Source: Methanobacteriota archaeon
Lineage (GTDB): Archaea > Thermoplasmatota > Thermoplasmata > RBG-16-68-12
Reading direction: 5' to 3'
NCBI GenBank assembly: GCA_005879065.1
Contig: VBLU01000003.1
Coordinates: forward strand, 1-55,847
DNA: 55,847 nt
This document shows positions 16,640 to 25,439 of this stretch, in pieces (the first letter of the stretch is position 1; each line of letters begins with the position of its first letter). The notes beneath the pieces were generated by a model that had not been told where the DNA came from, made no database searches, and saw only the letters and a list, made by a program, of their open reading frames with translations. Position numbers and translations under genes: made by a program.

Positions 16640-17932
16640 GTGGAGCGTTTTGATGCCATCGTCGTCGGAGCGGGACCCGCGGGTTCCTCGGCCGCGCTGA
16701 CCTTGGCGCGCAAAGGGTTCTCGACCCTCCTCGTCGAACGCGGACGGTCGCCGGGCGTAAAGGGCATGTTCGGCGGGCGGATTTATTCCTGGGCCCTCCA
16801 AGACCTTCTCCCGGACTGGGCGAAGGACTGTCCCGTCGAGCGCTACGTGGTCCGGGAGAACATGGTGTTCCTGACCGAGGACGCGTCCCTCGGGATTTCC
16901 TTCGATTCGACGAAACTCGGGCAAGGCCGGGCCGCGAGCTTCACCGCGGTGCGCGCCAAGTTCGACGGATGGCTCGCGAAGAAAGCCCAGGACGCCGGCG
17001 CGACGCTCGTGACCGGGATTCGGGTGGACGACCTCTGGAAGGAGGACGGCCACGTCCGCGGCGTGATGGTCGCTCCGAACGACCGGGTCGGTGCCGATGT
17101 GGTCGTGATCGCGGAAGGGGCGACGTCGATTCTCACGAGAGCAGCGGGCCTGAAGGCGGACCTGGAACCGCGCGAAGTGTCGGTCGGCGTGAAGGAGACG
17201 ATCGAGCTGCCCGCGGAAACGATCCAAGAACGGTTCGGACTCGGGGAGAAGGAGGGCGCCGCGTTCGTGTTCGCCGGCCAGAGTTCCCTGGGTCTCCGCG
17301 GCGGGGGCTTCCTCTACACGAACCAGTCGACGATCTCCCTCGGCCTCGTCGTGTCCTCGGAAGACCTTTCCCGCAAGAAGGTCGAAATCCAGGAGGTGCA
17401 GAATCGGTTCCGCCTGCATCCCGCGGTCCAACGATGGATCCGAGGTGGCAAGGTGGTCGAATACAGCGCCCACCTGGTCCCGGAACTCGGGGCGGGCATG
17501 ATGCCCCGGCTCTGGGGGGACGGCGTCCTCGTGGCGGGCGACGCCGCAGGGTTCCTGATCAACAACGGATACACGTTTCGCGGTGTGGACCTGGCGATTG
17601 CCTCGGGGATCGCCGCGGGTGAGGCGGCGAACGCGGCCCGCTCCGCCGGCAGCATGAGGGCGGCGAATCTCGCGGCCTACGACCGGTTTCTTCGAGCGAG
17701 CAACGTGCTGACGGATCTCGAGCGGTTCCGGCGAGCACCGCTCTACATGAAGAACGAGCGCCTCTTCGACGTGTATCCGCGCATGTTGATGGAAATCGCC
17801 GAGCGGCTGTACACCGTGGACGGAAGCGGACAACAGCGGCTCGTGGACGCCGTCCTGGAGCAGGCGGCCTCGGCGGACGTCCCGAAACTGAAGATGCTCC
17901 TCGACCTGTTGCAGGGAGCCCGATCGATGTGA
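16640..17932 (+). CDS. fixC: FixC-like electron-transfer-flavoprotein:quinone oxidoreductase
   Basis: A 430-residue FAD enzyme of the FixC/geranylgeranyl-reductase family. The dinucleotide-binding motif GAGPAGSSAALTLARKG is N-terminal, and the second FAD motif is DGVLVAGDAAGFLINNGYTFRGVDLAI. It accepts electrons from the FixAB/ETF heterodimer. With FixX it passes them to quinone or ferredoxin-level acceptors. The start is GTG 16640. A TATA-like acttttac lies about 40 nt upstream. Its stop overlaps the fixA start (GTGA), so fixC-fixA-fixB form a tightly coupled operon. Confidence 0.9.
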   Translation: MERFDAIVVGAGPAGSSAALTLARKGFSTLLVERGRSPGVKGMFGGRIYSWALQDLLPDWAKDCPVERYVVRENMVFLTEDASLGISFDSTKLGQGRAASFTAVRAKFDGWLAKKAQDAGATLVTGIRVDDLWKEDGHVRGVMVAPNDRVGADVVVIAEGATSILTRAAGLKADLEPREVSVGVKETIELPAETIQERFGLGEKEGAAFVFAGQSSLGLRGGGFLYTNQSTISLGLVVSSEDLSRKKVEIQEVQNRFRLHPAVQRWIRGGKVVEYSAHLVPELGAGMMPRLWGDGVLVAGDAAGFLINNGYTFRGVDLAIASGIAAGEAANAARSAGSMRAANLAAYDRFLRASNVLTDLERFRRAPLYMKNERLFDVYPRMLMEIAERLYTVDGSGQQRLVDAVLEQAASADVPKLKMLLDLLQGARSM

Positions 17933-18753
17933 GTGGCCCTCCGTCCGGGATGCGCCCGATGCGCATCATCGTGTGCATCAAGCAGGTTCCGAAGGCCCAG
18001 GAACTCCAGGTCGATCCGGTCACGCAGACGTTGAAACGGGTCGGCGTGCCGAGCGAGATCAACCCGCCGGACGCGAATGCCCTGGAGATCGCCCTCACGT
18101 TGAAGGACCGTCACCCGGCTGAGGTCGTCGTGCTCTCCATGGGACCGACCTCCTTCGACGAGAGCCTGGAGCGGGCCGTGGCCATGGGGGCGGACCGATC
18201 CGTCCTCCTGACGGACCGCATCCTCGGAGGATCGGATACGGTGCCGACGGCGTACGCGCTGAGCGAGACGATCCAGAAGATCGGCGGATACGATCTCATC
18301 CTGACCGGAGAGGAGACGACGGACGCATCGACGGGTCACGTGGGCCCGGGGATTGCGGGCCATCTGGACCTGCCGCAGATCACCTACGTGTCCGAGGTCC
18401 GGATTGTCGACAACACGGTCCGCGCGCGCCGGACCGCCGAGGATGGGACGGAATGGTGGCAGACGAACATGCCCTCCCTTTGCACTGTGAACTTTGGGTG
18501 CAACAAGCCCCGTTCCCCGACGTTGACGGGAAAGATCCGAGTGAAGCGCGGCGGCGTGATCGTCCACTGGTCCTGCGCCGACGTCGGGATCGACCCGAAG
18601 AAGGTCGGGCTGCTCAATTCGCCGACGATCGTCGCCAAGGTCGACACGATCCGGCTCCCACCCCGTGCGGGCCGGATTTTCTCCGGGGACGCGAAGGAGT
18701 CCGTCCGCGCCCTCCTCGACGCCCTGATCCGAGACCGGGTGGTCGCCCCGTGA
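17929..18753 (+). CDS. fixA: Electron transfer flavoprotein beta subunit / FixA
   Basis: A 274-residue ETF-beta. The conserved region IIVCIKQVPKAQELQVDP opens the domain, and DANALEIALTLKD and ETTDASTGHVGPGIAGHLDLP follow. It forms a flavin-binding heterodimer with FixB. GTG 17929 overlaps the fixC stop by 4 nt. Internal ATGs at 17950 and 17959 are alternatives closer to the conserved domain. Electron bifurcation is known for FixABCX complexes, but whether this one bifurcates cannot be told from sequence. Confidence 0.9.
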   Translation: MSGPPSGMRPMRIIVCIKQVPKAQELQVDPVTQTLKRVGVPSEINPPDANALEIALTLKDRHPAEVVVLSMGPTSFDESLERAVAMGADRSVLLTDRILGGSDTVPTAYALSETIQKIGGYDLILTGEETTDASTGHVGPGIAGHLDLPQITYVSEVRIVDNTVRARRTAEDGTEWWQTNMPSLCTVNFGCNKPRSPTLTGKIRVKRGGVIVHWSCADVGIDPKKVGLLNSPTIVAKVDTIRLPPRAGRIFSGDAKESVRALLDALIRDRVVAP

Positions 18754-19817
18754 CGGACGGCCATGTGCTCGAGGACAAGTCCCATTTCCGCGGGGTCTGG
18801 GTGTTCCTGGAGGGACGGGCGGGCGGGCTCCGCGACGTGAGCACGCAGCTGATCGGCGAAGGACGACGACTCGCCGATCTCCGGGGAACCCCCCTCACCG
18901 GGATCCTGCCCGGCCACGGGGTCGACGCGCTCGCAGAACGAGCGATCGGGTTCGGCCTCGACCGTGTGATCGTCGTGGACGATCCGATGTTGGAAATCTA
19001 CCGTTCGCGCCCGTACGCACAAGTGATGGCCCAGCTGGTCCGGCGGCAGAAGCCGGAGATCGTCCTGTTCGGGGCCTCGAAGAACGGACGGGACCTCGGA
19101 GGGCGGCTCCATGCGATCCTGGAGACCGGGCTCGCCGCGGACTGCGTGAAGTTCGACATCGACGCGGATGGCAACCTCGATATGATCCGACCGAGCTTCG
19201 GGGGGAAGAGCCTGGCCCACATCTTGTGCAAGAAGCACCGGCCGCAAATGGCCTCCGTCCGGAGGAACGTGTTCGTGGCGCCTCCGCACAATCCGGACCG
19301 CCGCGGCGAGATCGTCCACGAACGGGTGGAGCTGTCGCCGCAGGACCTCGATGCAAAGCTCCTCGAGTTCGATGAGTTCACCAAGGAAGGAGGCCTGCGA
19401 CCGGAGGAGGCGGACATCGTCGTGAGCGGCGGCTACGGCCTCGGAGACCCGAAGAACTTCCAATTGCTCCAGGATCTCGCGGACCGCCTTGGAGGGGCGA
19501 TCGCGGCTTCCCGAAAGGCCGTCGACAGCGGTTGGGTGCCGAAGACCCTGCAGGTCGGACAGACCGGGATGACGGTACGGCCGAAACTCTACATCGCCGT
19601 GGGGATCAGCGGCGCGGTCCAGCATCTGGCGGGAATGCAGGAGTCGGACAAGATCCTGGTGATCAACATCGACCCGAAGGCGCCCCTGTTCGAGATCGCG
19701 GACTATGGGATCGTCGGCGATCTGTTCGAGGTCCTCCCGGAAATGATCCGTCAACTCGACGCGCTCAAAGGCGGCGGAGTCGCCGGCCAGCCGGCGCTTC
19801 CGGCAGAAGCTCGCTGA
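18750..19817 (+). CDS. fixB: Electron transfer flavoprotein alpha subunit / FixB
   Basis: A 355-residue ETF-alpha. The FAD-binding C-terminal domain has VVSGGYGLGDPKNFQLL, AASRKAVDSGWVP, QVGQTGMTVRPKLYIAVGISGAVQHLAGM and VINIDPKAPLFEIADYGIVGDLFEVLP. GTG 18750 overlaps the fixA stop as GTGA, repeating the coupling seen at fixC/fixA. The 3' end overlaps the convergent lipB by 53 nt. Confidence 0.92.
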   Translation: MTDGHVLEDKSHFRGVWVFLEGRAGGLRDVSTQLIGEGRRLADLRGTPLTGILPGHGVDALAERAIGFGLDRVIVVDDPMLEIYRSRPYAQVMAQLVRRQKPEIVLFGASKNGRDLGGRLHAILETGLAADCVKFDIDADGNLDMIRPSFGGKSLAHILCKKHRPQMASVRRNVFVAPPHNPDRRGEIVHERVELSPQDLDAKLLEFDEFTKEGGLRPEEADIVVSGGYGLGDPKNFQLLQDLADRLGGAIAASRKAVDSGWVPKTLQVGQTGMTVRPKLYIAVGISGAVQHLAGMQESDKILVINIDPKAPLFEIADYGIVGDLFEVLPEMIRQLDALKGGGVAGQPALPAEAR

Positions 19818-20484
19818 CGTTCACCCGGCGCAGCGTGAAGCCGAAGACGCCTTGGAAGTGCGCGATCACGGAGGCCTTCACGTCCTCGAGATCGATCGGA
19901 TGTCCGAGGCATTTCTCCATGGAGGTCATAATTCCGCCGTCATGGCCGCACGGCCGAATCTTCAGGAACTCCCGCAAGTCCGTCGTCACATTGAGCGCAA
20001 AGCCGTGGAACGTCACGCTCCGCCGCACCGCGAGCCCGATCGACGCGATCTTCTTGTCCCCGATCCAGACGCCCCGCTCGGGTCCCTCCCGGGTCGCGTC
20101 GATCCCGAAGTCGGAACAGGAACGGAGGAGCACGTCCTCGAGGTCCGTCACGAGCCGTTTCACCTCGAGGCGGTCCGGGAGTCGGAGGATCGGGTAGCCG
20201 ACGAGCTGCCCTAGCCCGTGATAGGTCGCTTCGCCACCCCGTTCGACCTCCACGATCTCCAGGCTCGGATCGAGGACGTCCTCCCGCTTCCCTCGACGGC
20301 CGAGGGTCGCGACGGGTTCGTGTTCGACGAGGATCAGTCCATCCGGGATGCGCTCCTCCGCGCGTCGGTCGACGAGGGCTTTCTGGAGGTCCCACACCTC
20401 GCGGTACGGTCGACGACCGAGGTCCAGCAACCAGGCGTCCCGGGCAATCACGATCGGACGCTCGCCTTCCGTCGTCGCCAGCAT
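19765..20484 (-). CDS. lipB: Octanoyl-[carrier protein]:protein N-octanoyltransferase
   Basis: A 239-residue LipB. Motifs are RGGEATYHGLGQLVGYPIL, the substrate lysine in GVWIGDKKIASIGLAVRR, FHGFALNV, and the catalytic cysteine in IRPCGHDGGIMTSM. It loads octanoate onto the E2 lipoyl domain before LipA adds sulfur. It starts 4 nt after the lpd stop and so is co-transcribed with dihydrolipoamide dehydrogenase. Its 3' end is convergent with, and overlaps, fixB. Confidence 0.92.
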   Translation of the reverse strand: MLATTEGERPIVIARDAWLLDLGRRPYREVWDLQKALVDRRAEERIPDGLILVEHEPVATLGRRGKREDVLDPSLEIVEVERGGEATYHGLGQLVGYPILRLPDRLEVKRLVTDLEDVLLRSCSDFGIDATREGPERGVWIGDKKIASIGLAVRRSVTFHGFALNVTTDLREFLKIRPCGHDGGIMTSMEKCLGHPIDLEDVKASVIAHFQGVFGFTLRRVNVSELLPEAPAGRRLRRL

Positions 20485-20488
20485 GGTC

Positions 20489-21889
20489 TCAGCGGTTCAA
20501 CACGTGGATCGCCTCGCCGAGGGCCGCTTCCGCGCTCTCCATGATCGCCTCGGGCAAGGTTGGATGAGGATGGATCGTCAGGGCGATGTCCGCGATGGTG
20601 GCACCCATTTCGATCCCGAGGGAGAGCTCGCTGATCAGGTCGCTCGCATCGGGTCCGGCGATCGTCGCTCCGAGGAGCACGTTCGAGGAGGGGTCTGCGA
20701 GGAGCTTCACGAAGCCATCGTACTCGCCGGTCGTGAGGGCGCGCCCGATCGCGGCGAAGGGCACCTTCCCGATCCGGACCTTCCGACCCTGGGCGACCGC
20801 CTCGGGTTCCTGGAGTCCCACCGTCGCGATCTCCGGATCTGTGAAGATCGCCGCCGGCAAGGCGCGGTAGTCGAGTTCGGCCGGATGGCCCGCGATGACC
20901 TCGGCGGCGATGAGGCCTTCCTTGGTCGCCTTATGCGCGAGGAACGGGGGCCCGACGACGTCGCCGATCGCAAACACGTGCGGGTTCGACGTGCGCAGCT
21001 GGCGGTCCACCTTGACGTACCCTCGCGGTGCGAACTCGACGCCCGCCCGGTCGACGTTCAGCTCGTCCGTGTTCGGCCGCCGGCCGACGGTGACGAGGAC
21101 GCAGTCGGCGCGTCGAGCGATGAGGCCCTCGGGGGTCAGGACGTCGATGACCGTCTGGTCTTTGTCCACGCGCCATCCGCGGGCCTGGGATTTCGTGTGG
21201 ACCTCGATCCCGAGCTTCTGGAGGCGGCGCCCAACGATCCGGGCGGCCTCCGGGTCGGTCCCCGGGAGGATCTGATCCAGGATCTCGATCACCACGACGC
21301 GGGTGCCGAGCTTCGCGTAGAACGTCCCAATCTCGAGTCCGGAGATCCCGCCTCCGATCACCGCGAGGTTCAGCGGGATTCGCGGGAGCTCGAGCGCTTC
21401 CTTCGTGCTGAGCACGCGCTTCCCGTCGAACCGGAATGCCGGGAGATCGGAGGGCCGTCCTCCGGTCGCGATGATCGCATCCGTGAACGCGATTTCCTCG
21501 GCGCCCGAGGAAGTCCGGACCGTCGCCCGGTCCGGCCCCGTGAAGGACGCATGTCCGGCCAGGACGTCCACGCCGTTCCCTTTGCACAGTTGGCCGACTC
21601 CGTTCGAGAGGCGTTGCACCACGGCGCTCTTCCATTGCTGGAGGCGGGCCATGTCCACCTTGACCGGGCCTGTCTCGACCCCTCGTTCGGTGGCCCGTTC
21701 GATCGCGTGGACGAGGTTCGCAGTGTGGATAAGCGCCTTACTCGGGATGCATCCGTAGTTCAGGCATTCGCCTCCGAGTCTGTCCCGTTCGACGAGGAGG
21801 ACGCGCTTGCCGAGTTGCGCCGCGCGAATGGCAGCGGGATAGCCGCCAGGACCCGCCCCGATGACGAGGACGTCGACCTGGCGGACCAT
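20489..21889 (-). CDS. lpdA: Dihydrolipoamide dehydrogenase (E3)
   Basis: A 466-residue FAD/NAD disulfide oxidoreductase. The FAD motif is VIGAGPGGYPAAIRAAQLG. Redox-active C42 and C47 are in GGECLNYGCIPSKAL. The NAD motif is VIGGGISGLEIGTFYAKLG. The C-terminal HPHPTLPEAIMESAE carries the catalytic His-Glu pair. It reoxidises the E2 lipoyl arm. The ATG at 21889 is chosen over ATG 21916 because the latter lies inside a TATA-like aaggatatgg centred about 28 nt upstream. Confidence 0.93.
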   Translation of the reverse strand: MVRQVDVLVIGAGPGGYPAAIRAAQLGKRVLLVERDRLGGECLNYGCIPSKALIHTANLVHAIERATERGVETGPVKVDMARLQQWKSAVVQRLSNGVGQLCKGNGVDVLAGHASFTGPDRATVRTSSGAEEIAFTDAIIATGGRPSDLPAFRFDGKRVLSTKEALELPRIPLNLAVIGGGISGLEIGTFYAKLGTRVVVIEILDQILPGTDPEAARIVGRRLQKLGIEVHTKSQARGWRVDKDQTVIDVLTPEGLIARRADCVLVTVGRRPNTDELNVDRAGVEFAPRGYVKVDRQLRTSNPHVFAIGDVVGPPFLAHKATKEGLIAAEVIAGHPAELDYRALPAAIFTDPEIATVGLQEPEAVAQGRKVRIGKVPFAAIGRALTTGEYDGFVKLLADPSSNVLLGATIAGPDASDLISELSLGIEMGATIADIALTIHPHPTLPEAIMESAEAALGEAIHVLNR

Positions 21890-21911
21890 CGGCGTGCGAA
21901 GGGACGCGCAG

Positions 21912-21921
21912 CCCATATCCT
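21912..21921 (-). promoter_or_regulatory. TATA-like element for lpdA-lipB
   Basis: On the minus strand aaggatatgg is centred about 28 nt before ATG 21889. It indicates that lpdA-lipB has its own start although E2 lies only 86 nt upstream. Confidence 0.45.
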
Positions 21922-21975
21922 TTTTGCGTCCGCACCGCCGGCCCGTGGCGTTGACGGGAGGCCCGCGTTAGAACA

Positions 21976-23214
21976 CTATTCGAGGCCGACGAACAGGAGG
22001 GCGGGATGCTCGAGGGAGTTCCGGACATTCTGGACGAAGGCGGCCCCGACGTGCCCGTCGATCACGCGGTGGTCGAACGAGCACGACAGGTACATCATGT
22101 CGCGGATCACGACCTGGTCGTTCCGGACGACCGGGCGCTTTTCGATCTTGTGGACGCCAAGGATGGCGACCTCGGGCCAGTTGATGATCGGCGTCGCCAA
22201 GATGCCGCCCTCCTTCCCGAGGGACGTGATCGTGAACGTGGAGCCGAGGACGTCCTCGAGGGCGAGGCGCTTCTCGCGCGCCGCGTTTGAGAGTCGCTCG
22301 AGTTCCTTCGCGAGGCCCCACAGATCCTTCTTGTCCGCGTCATGGACGACCGTGACCGTGAGGCCTTCGTCCGTCGCGGTCGCGATCCCGATGTGGAAGT
22401 ATTTCTTCAGCACGATCTCGCCGCGTTCGTCGTCCACGGACGCGTTCAACGTGGGGAATTCCTTCAGGGCACCGAGGATCGATTTGATGAAGAACGGGAG
22501 GAAGGTGAGCTTGAGGCCCTTCCGTTCCGCGGCCTCCTTCAGATGGTCCCGCAGGTGGACCAGTTGGGACATGTCCACCTCTTCGACGTACGTGAAATGG
22601 GCCGCGGTCACGTTGGACTTCGCCATCTTTTCGAAGATCCGCTTGCGAAGGCCGTGGATCGGAATCCGCTCCTCCCCGCCCTGCACCGGTCGCACGGACA
22701 CAGCCGCAGGTGGGGCCAAGGAGGTCGCGGGCTTGGGCGTCATCGCGGGCGTCTGCGCCCCCTTGCGCACGTCGTCCTCCGTGATCCGCCCTTGCGGGCC
22801 GGTCCCCCGGAGCGCGCCCAGGTTCACGCTCAGTTCCTTCGCGAGTCGCCGCACGGCCGGCGCCGCGAGGGCCTCGCCGGACGAGGGCGGCGGAGGCGGT
22901 GCACTCGCTTTCGGGGGCGCCGAGGGGACGATGGTCGGCCGCCCGGCCGTCGCGGGATTGGTCGGGGCGGCCTCCCCCGCCTCTCCGAACACGACGAGGG
23001 TCGCGCCGACCTTCACGACCTCGCCTTCCTTCGCGCGGAGCTGGAGCACCTTGCCCGTCACCGGCGAGGGGATCTGGACCGTGACCTTGTCCGTCATCAC
23101 CTCCACGACCGGATCATTCTCCCGGATCGGGTCGCCTTCCTTGACGAACCACTTGACGACCTCGCCTTCGTGGACGCCCTCCCCGATGTCGGGGAGCTTG
23201 AACTCGCGGGCCAT
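21976..23214 (-). CDS. 2-oxoacid dehydrogenase E2 component (dihydrolipoamide acyltransferase)
   Basis: A 412-residue E2. The lipoyl domain (1-80) carries the lipoylation site K43 in EVMTDKVTV. A Pro/Ala-rich linker follows at about 80-115. The E1/E3-binding domain (about 117-150) has PAVRRLAKELSVNLGALRGTG. The catalytic core ends with SCSFDHRVIDGHVGAAF, containing the His and Asp of the acyltransferase. It transfers the acyl group from E1 to CoA. E1-beta lies upstream, separated by an opposite-strand membrane-protein gene. A TATA-like aaaatgttaag (minus strand, 23256-23266) would give a short leader. Confidence 0.93.
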   Translation of the reverse strand: MAREFKLPDIGEGVHEGEVVKWFVKEGDPIRENDPVVEVMTDKVTVQIPSPVTGKVLQLRAKEGEVVKVGATLVVFGEAGEAAPTNPATAGRPTIVPSAPPKASAPPPPPSSGEALAAPAVRRLAKELSVNLGALRGTGPQGRITEDDVRKGAQTPAMTPKPATSLAPPAAVSVRPVQGGEERIPIHGLRKRIFEKMAKSNVTAAHFTYVEEVDMSQLVHLRDHLKEAAERKGLKLTFLPFFIKSILGALKEFPTLNASVDDERGEIVLKKYFHIGIATATDEGLTVTVVHDADKKDLWGLAKELERLSNAAREKRLALEDVLGSTFTITSLGKEGGILATPIINWPEVAILGVHKIEKRPVVRNDQVVIRDMMYLSCSFDHRVIDGHVGAAFVQNVRNSLEHPALLFVGLE

Positions 23215-23306
23215 CGGTTTCCTCGTTTCGACACCCGTCGCAAGACCGCAATCGGCTTAACATTTTGCACGGCCACGCGTGTGCCTTTCGGTCTCGAGGC
23301 GAATCA

Positions 23307-23312
23307 TTTTAT
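23307..23312 (+). promoter_or_regulatory. TATA element before a structured leader
   Basis: The sequence ttttat lies in the gap upstream of the membrane-protein gene at 23449. The expected transcription start is near 23336, implying an unusually long leader of about 113 nt. Confidence 0.45.
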
Positions 23313-23352
23313 GGGCACCGTCCAATGCCCTCTCGGGGAGGAGTGGGGACGT

Positions 23353-23428
23353 GGAGGAGTGGCACAGACCGGTGGGCGTGATTTGTGCCCGGCGCTTCGC
23401 GCCGGAGAGATTCCCGTCCTGCTCCTCC
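23353..23428 (+). other. Candidate structured RNA (three-way junction) in the leader
   Basis: Three perfect helices can form together: P1 ggaggag (23353-23359) with ctcctcc (23422-23428), P2 ggcaca (23361-23366) with tgtgcc (23384-23389), and P3 cggcgc (23390-23395) with gcgccg (23399-23404) closed by a ttc loop. A second ggaggag at 23337-23343 could compete for the 3' strand of P1. No known riboswitch consensus is recognised. It could be a cis-regulatory element, a small RNA, or chance in GC-rich sequence. Confidence 0.35.
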
Positions 23429-23448
23429 TTTCTCTGAGGGGGACCTGG

Positions 23449-23859
23449 ATGCGCCGTCCGGCCGGCATCACGGTTCTCGGCGCTCTGGTCTCGTTGGCCG
23501 CGCTCATCATGGTCCTGATCGGCATCGCCTCCTTCTTCGTCGGCCTTGCGTTCCTGATCCCTGGGACCCCGATTTCCGGGACCGAGCTGGTCCTGAACGG
23601 CATCCTCTACTTCTTCATCGGGGTCGCCTTGGGCATCGCGGGCGGAGGACTCCTGATGATGCGGCCCTGGGCGTGGGGGGTCGCCCTCATCGCGACGTTG
23701 GTGACCCTCGCCTACCTGGGATATCGAGTATACGAACGGTCGAACGCGGGATCCGGTACTACGCTCACTTCGTTGTTGACCCTCGGGATCGTCGCCATCA
23801 TCTTTGTCTATCTGCTTTCCGCGTCCCGCGCCTTCCGGCGATCCGCTCGCTCGATGTGA
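23449..23859 (+). CDS. Four-helix membrane protein of unknown function
   Basis: A 136-residue protein with four hydrophobic segments (about residues 7-36, 45-67, 74-92 and 106-125) joined by short loops, and a basic C-terminus (SRAFRRSARSM). No family is recognised. The ATG at 23449 follows a gaggggg Shine-Dalgarno by about 7 nt. It lies between E1-beta and E2 genes but on the opposite strand. Its long leader contains the structured element described separately. Confidence 0.7.
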   Translation: MRRPAGITVLGALVSLAALIMVLIGIASFFVGLAFLIPGTPISGTELVLNGILYFFIGVALGIAGGGLLMMRPWAWGVALIATLVTLAYLGYRVYERSNAGSGTTLTSLLTLGIVAIIFVYLLSASRAFRRSARSM

Positions 23860-23882
23860 CCTCGACCGGTCGTCCGGCGGAC

Positions 23883-24860
23883 TCAGAACGCCATGACCTT
23901 GTCGATCGCCGCGAGGACGCGGTCCGAATTCGGCAGGTAGACGTCCTCGAGCGCGTACGGGAACGGCGTGTCGAATCCCGTCACGCGGACGATCGGACCG
24001 CGGAGGTACTCGATCGCCTTCTCCGCGAGGATCGCACTGATCTCCGCTCCGAACCCGGCGGTCCGGGGGGCCTCGTACACGACGACGGCGCGGCCGGTCT
24101 TTTTCACCGACGCGAGGACCGCTGGTTCATCGAGCGGGACCAGGGTGCGAAGGTCGATCACCTCCGCCTCGACGCCTTTCGCGGCGGCCTTCGTCGCGGC
24201 CTCGAGGCACACCTGCGCCATGTATCCGTAGGCGATCAGCGAGACGTCCTTGCCCGGCCGACGCACCGCGGCCTCCCCGAGCGGCACGAGGACCTCTCCC
24301 TCCGGGACCTCCTCCCGGGAGGACCGGTACAGTTTCTTCGGCTCCAGGAACATGACCGGATCCGGGTCGCGGATCGAGGCGGTCAGGAGCCCCTTCGCCT
24401 CCTTCGGCGTCGAGGGGACGACGACCTTCAACCCCGGCGTATGGCAGAAGTACGCCTCGGACGACTGGGAATGGTAGTGGCCGCCGCGGATCCCGCCTCC
24501 GAACGGAGTGCGGATCGTCATCGGGACGGTGAACTGGCCTCCGGAACGGTAGCGCATCTTGGCGGCCTCGGAGACGATCTGGTCGAAGGCCGGGTAGATG
24601 AAGTCCATGAACTGGATTTCCGGGACCGGACGCAGGCCGTACAAGGCCATCCCGATCGCGGTGCCGATGATCCCGCCTTCCGCGAGGGGCGTGTCGAAGA
24701 CGCGGTCCGGGAACTCGTCCAGGAGGCCCTCCGTGCATCGGAAGACGCCGCCGTTCCGGCCGACGTCTTCTCCAAGGACGATTACGCGGTCGTCTCGCCG
24801 CATCTCTTCGCGCAACGCGTTGTTGATCGCCTGCACCATCGTCATCGCCGGCATGTTCAC
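23883..24860 (-). CDS. 2-oxoacid dehydrogenase E1 component, beta subunit
   Basis: A 325-residue transketolase-like beta subunit. Conserved regions include VIVLGEDVGRNGGVFR, FDTPLAEGGIIGTAIGMALYG, RTPFGGGIRGGHYHSQSSEAYF, HTPGLKVVVPSTPKEAKGLL and EVIDLRTLVPLD. It pairs with E1-alpha to decarboxylate 2-oxoacids and reductively acylate E2. The GTG start (24860) overlaps the TPR gene stop as GTGA. This is the only E1-beta in the window, against two E1-alpha genes. Confidence 0.93.
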   Translation of the reverse strand: MNMPAMTMVQAINNALREEMRRDDRVIVLGEDVGRNGGVFRCTEGLLDEFPDRVFDTPLAEGGIIGTAIGMALYGLRPVPEIQFMDFIYPAFDQIVSEAAKMRYRSGGQFTVPMTIRTPFGGGIRGGHYHSQSSEAYFCHTPGLKVVVPSTPKEAKGLLTASIRDPDPVMFLEPKKLYRSSREEVPEGEVLVPLGEAAVRRPGKDVSLIAYGYMAQVCLEAATKAAAKGVEAEVIDLRTLVPLDEPAVLASVKKTGRAVVVYEAPRTAGFGAEISAILAEKAIEYLRGPIVRVTGFDTPFPYALEDVYLPNSDRVLAAIDKVMAF

Positions 24861-25408
24861 GACCTCGTGGCGTAGTATTCCTGGTACGGATCTTCGGTCG
24901 GAGTACCGCCCGGGAGCCGCCCCTGCATGTCCGGATCATCTTTGAACGGCCTCAGGTCCGGGTCCTCGTCGAGCCGGTCCCGGAGATCCGGTTGCAGTTC
25001 CACGGCCCTCGCGAATTGCTCGATCACCTTGGACTTGTCTCCCATCCGGGCGGCGATGCGCGCTAGGTTGAAGTACGTGCTCGCCCGCGTCGGCTCCAAC
25101 CCGACAGCGTGCTCGAACGCCTCGAGCGCCCCGTCGAGATCGCCCGCGTGGAACAGGTCGTACCCGAGGCTGTTCCAGCCCTGCGGGTTGTCGGGGTCCG
25201 CGTCGCACAGCAGGCGGTCGACCCGCGCCGCCTCGGCGTAGTCGCCTTCCGCCCCCAAGCACGCGGCCGCGAGGGCGCACGCGTCTCCGTCCACCTCGCC
25301 CTTCCGTTGCAAGAGCGGCCGGACGAGGGCGAGGGCCTCCTTGGCACGGCCCTGCTTGAACAGCTCGTGCGCCCGCTGGAGCCCCGAGGCCGACGACGGT
25401 GCGGACAC
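24857..25408 (-). CDS. TPR-repeat protein inside the E1 operon
   Basis: A 183-residue, probably cytosolic helical protein. About three to four tetratricopeptide repeats are visible, for example LQRAHELFKQGRAKEALALV, PQGWNSLGYDLFHAGDLDGA and STYFNLARIAARMGDKSKVI. The C-terminal tail is acidic and ends DPYQEYYATRS. TPRs mediate protein-protein contacts, so a role in assembling the dehydrogenase complex is possible (inference). The start GTG 25408 is the only reasonable in-frame start after the E1-alpha stop (31 nt). The stop overlaps the E1-beta start. Confidence 0.75.
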   Translation of the reverse strand: MSAPSSASGLQRAHELFKQGRAKEALALVRPLLQRKGEVDGDACALAAACLGAEGDYAEAARVDRLLCDADPDNPQGWNSLGYDLFHAGDLDGALEAFEHAVGLEPTRASTYFNLARIAARMGDKSKVIEQFARAVELQPDLRDRLDEDPDLRPFKDDPDMQGRLPGGTPTEDPYQEYYATRS

Positions 25409-25439
25409 GGGAGCGGCGGGCCCTTTCTTCGGCGTGCGC

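Noticed and set aside
16640..17932. FixC-like gene as a geranylgeranyl reductase
   Set aside because: The two families are similar, but operon coupling with fixA and fixB and the nearby fixX favour the ETF-linked role.
23389..23405. Perfect GC hairpin as an intrinsic terminator
   Set aside because: No T-run follows it, and it fits better as helix P3 of the structured leader.
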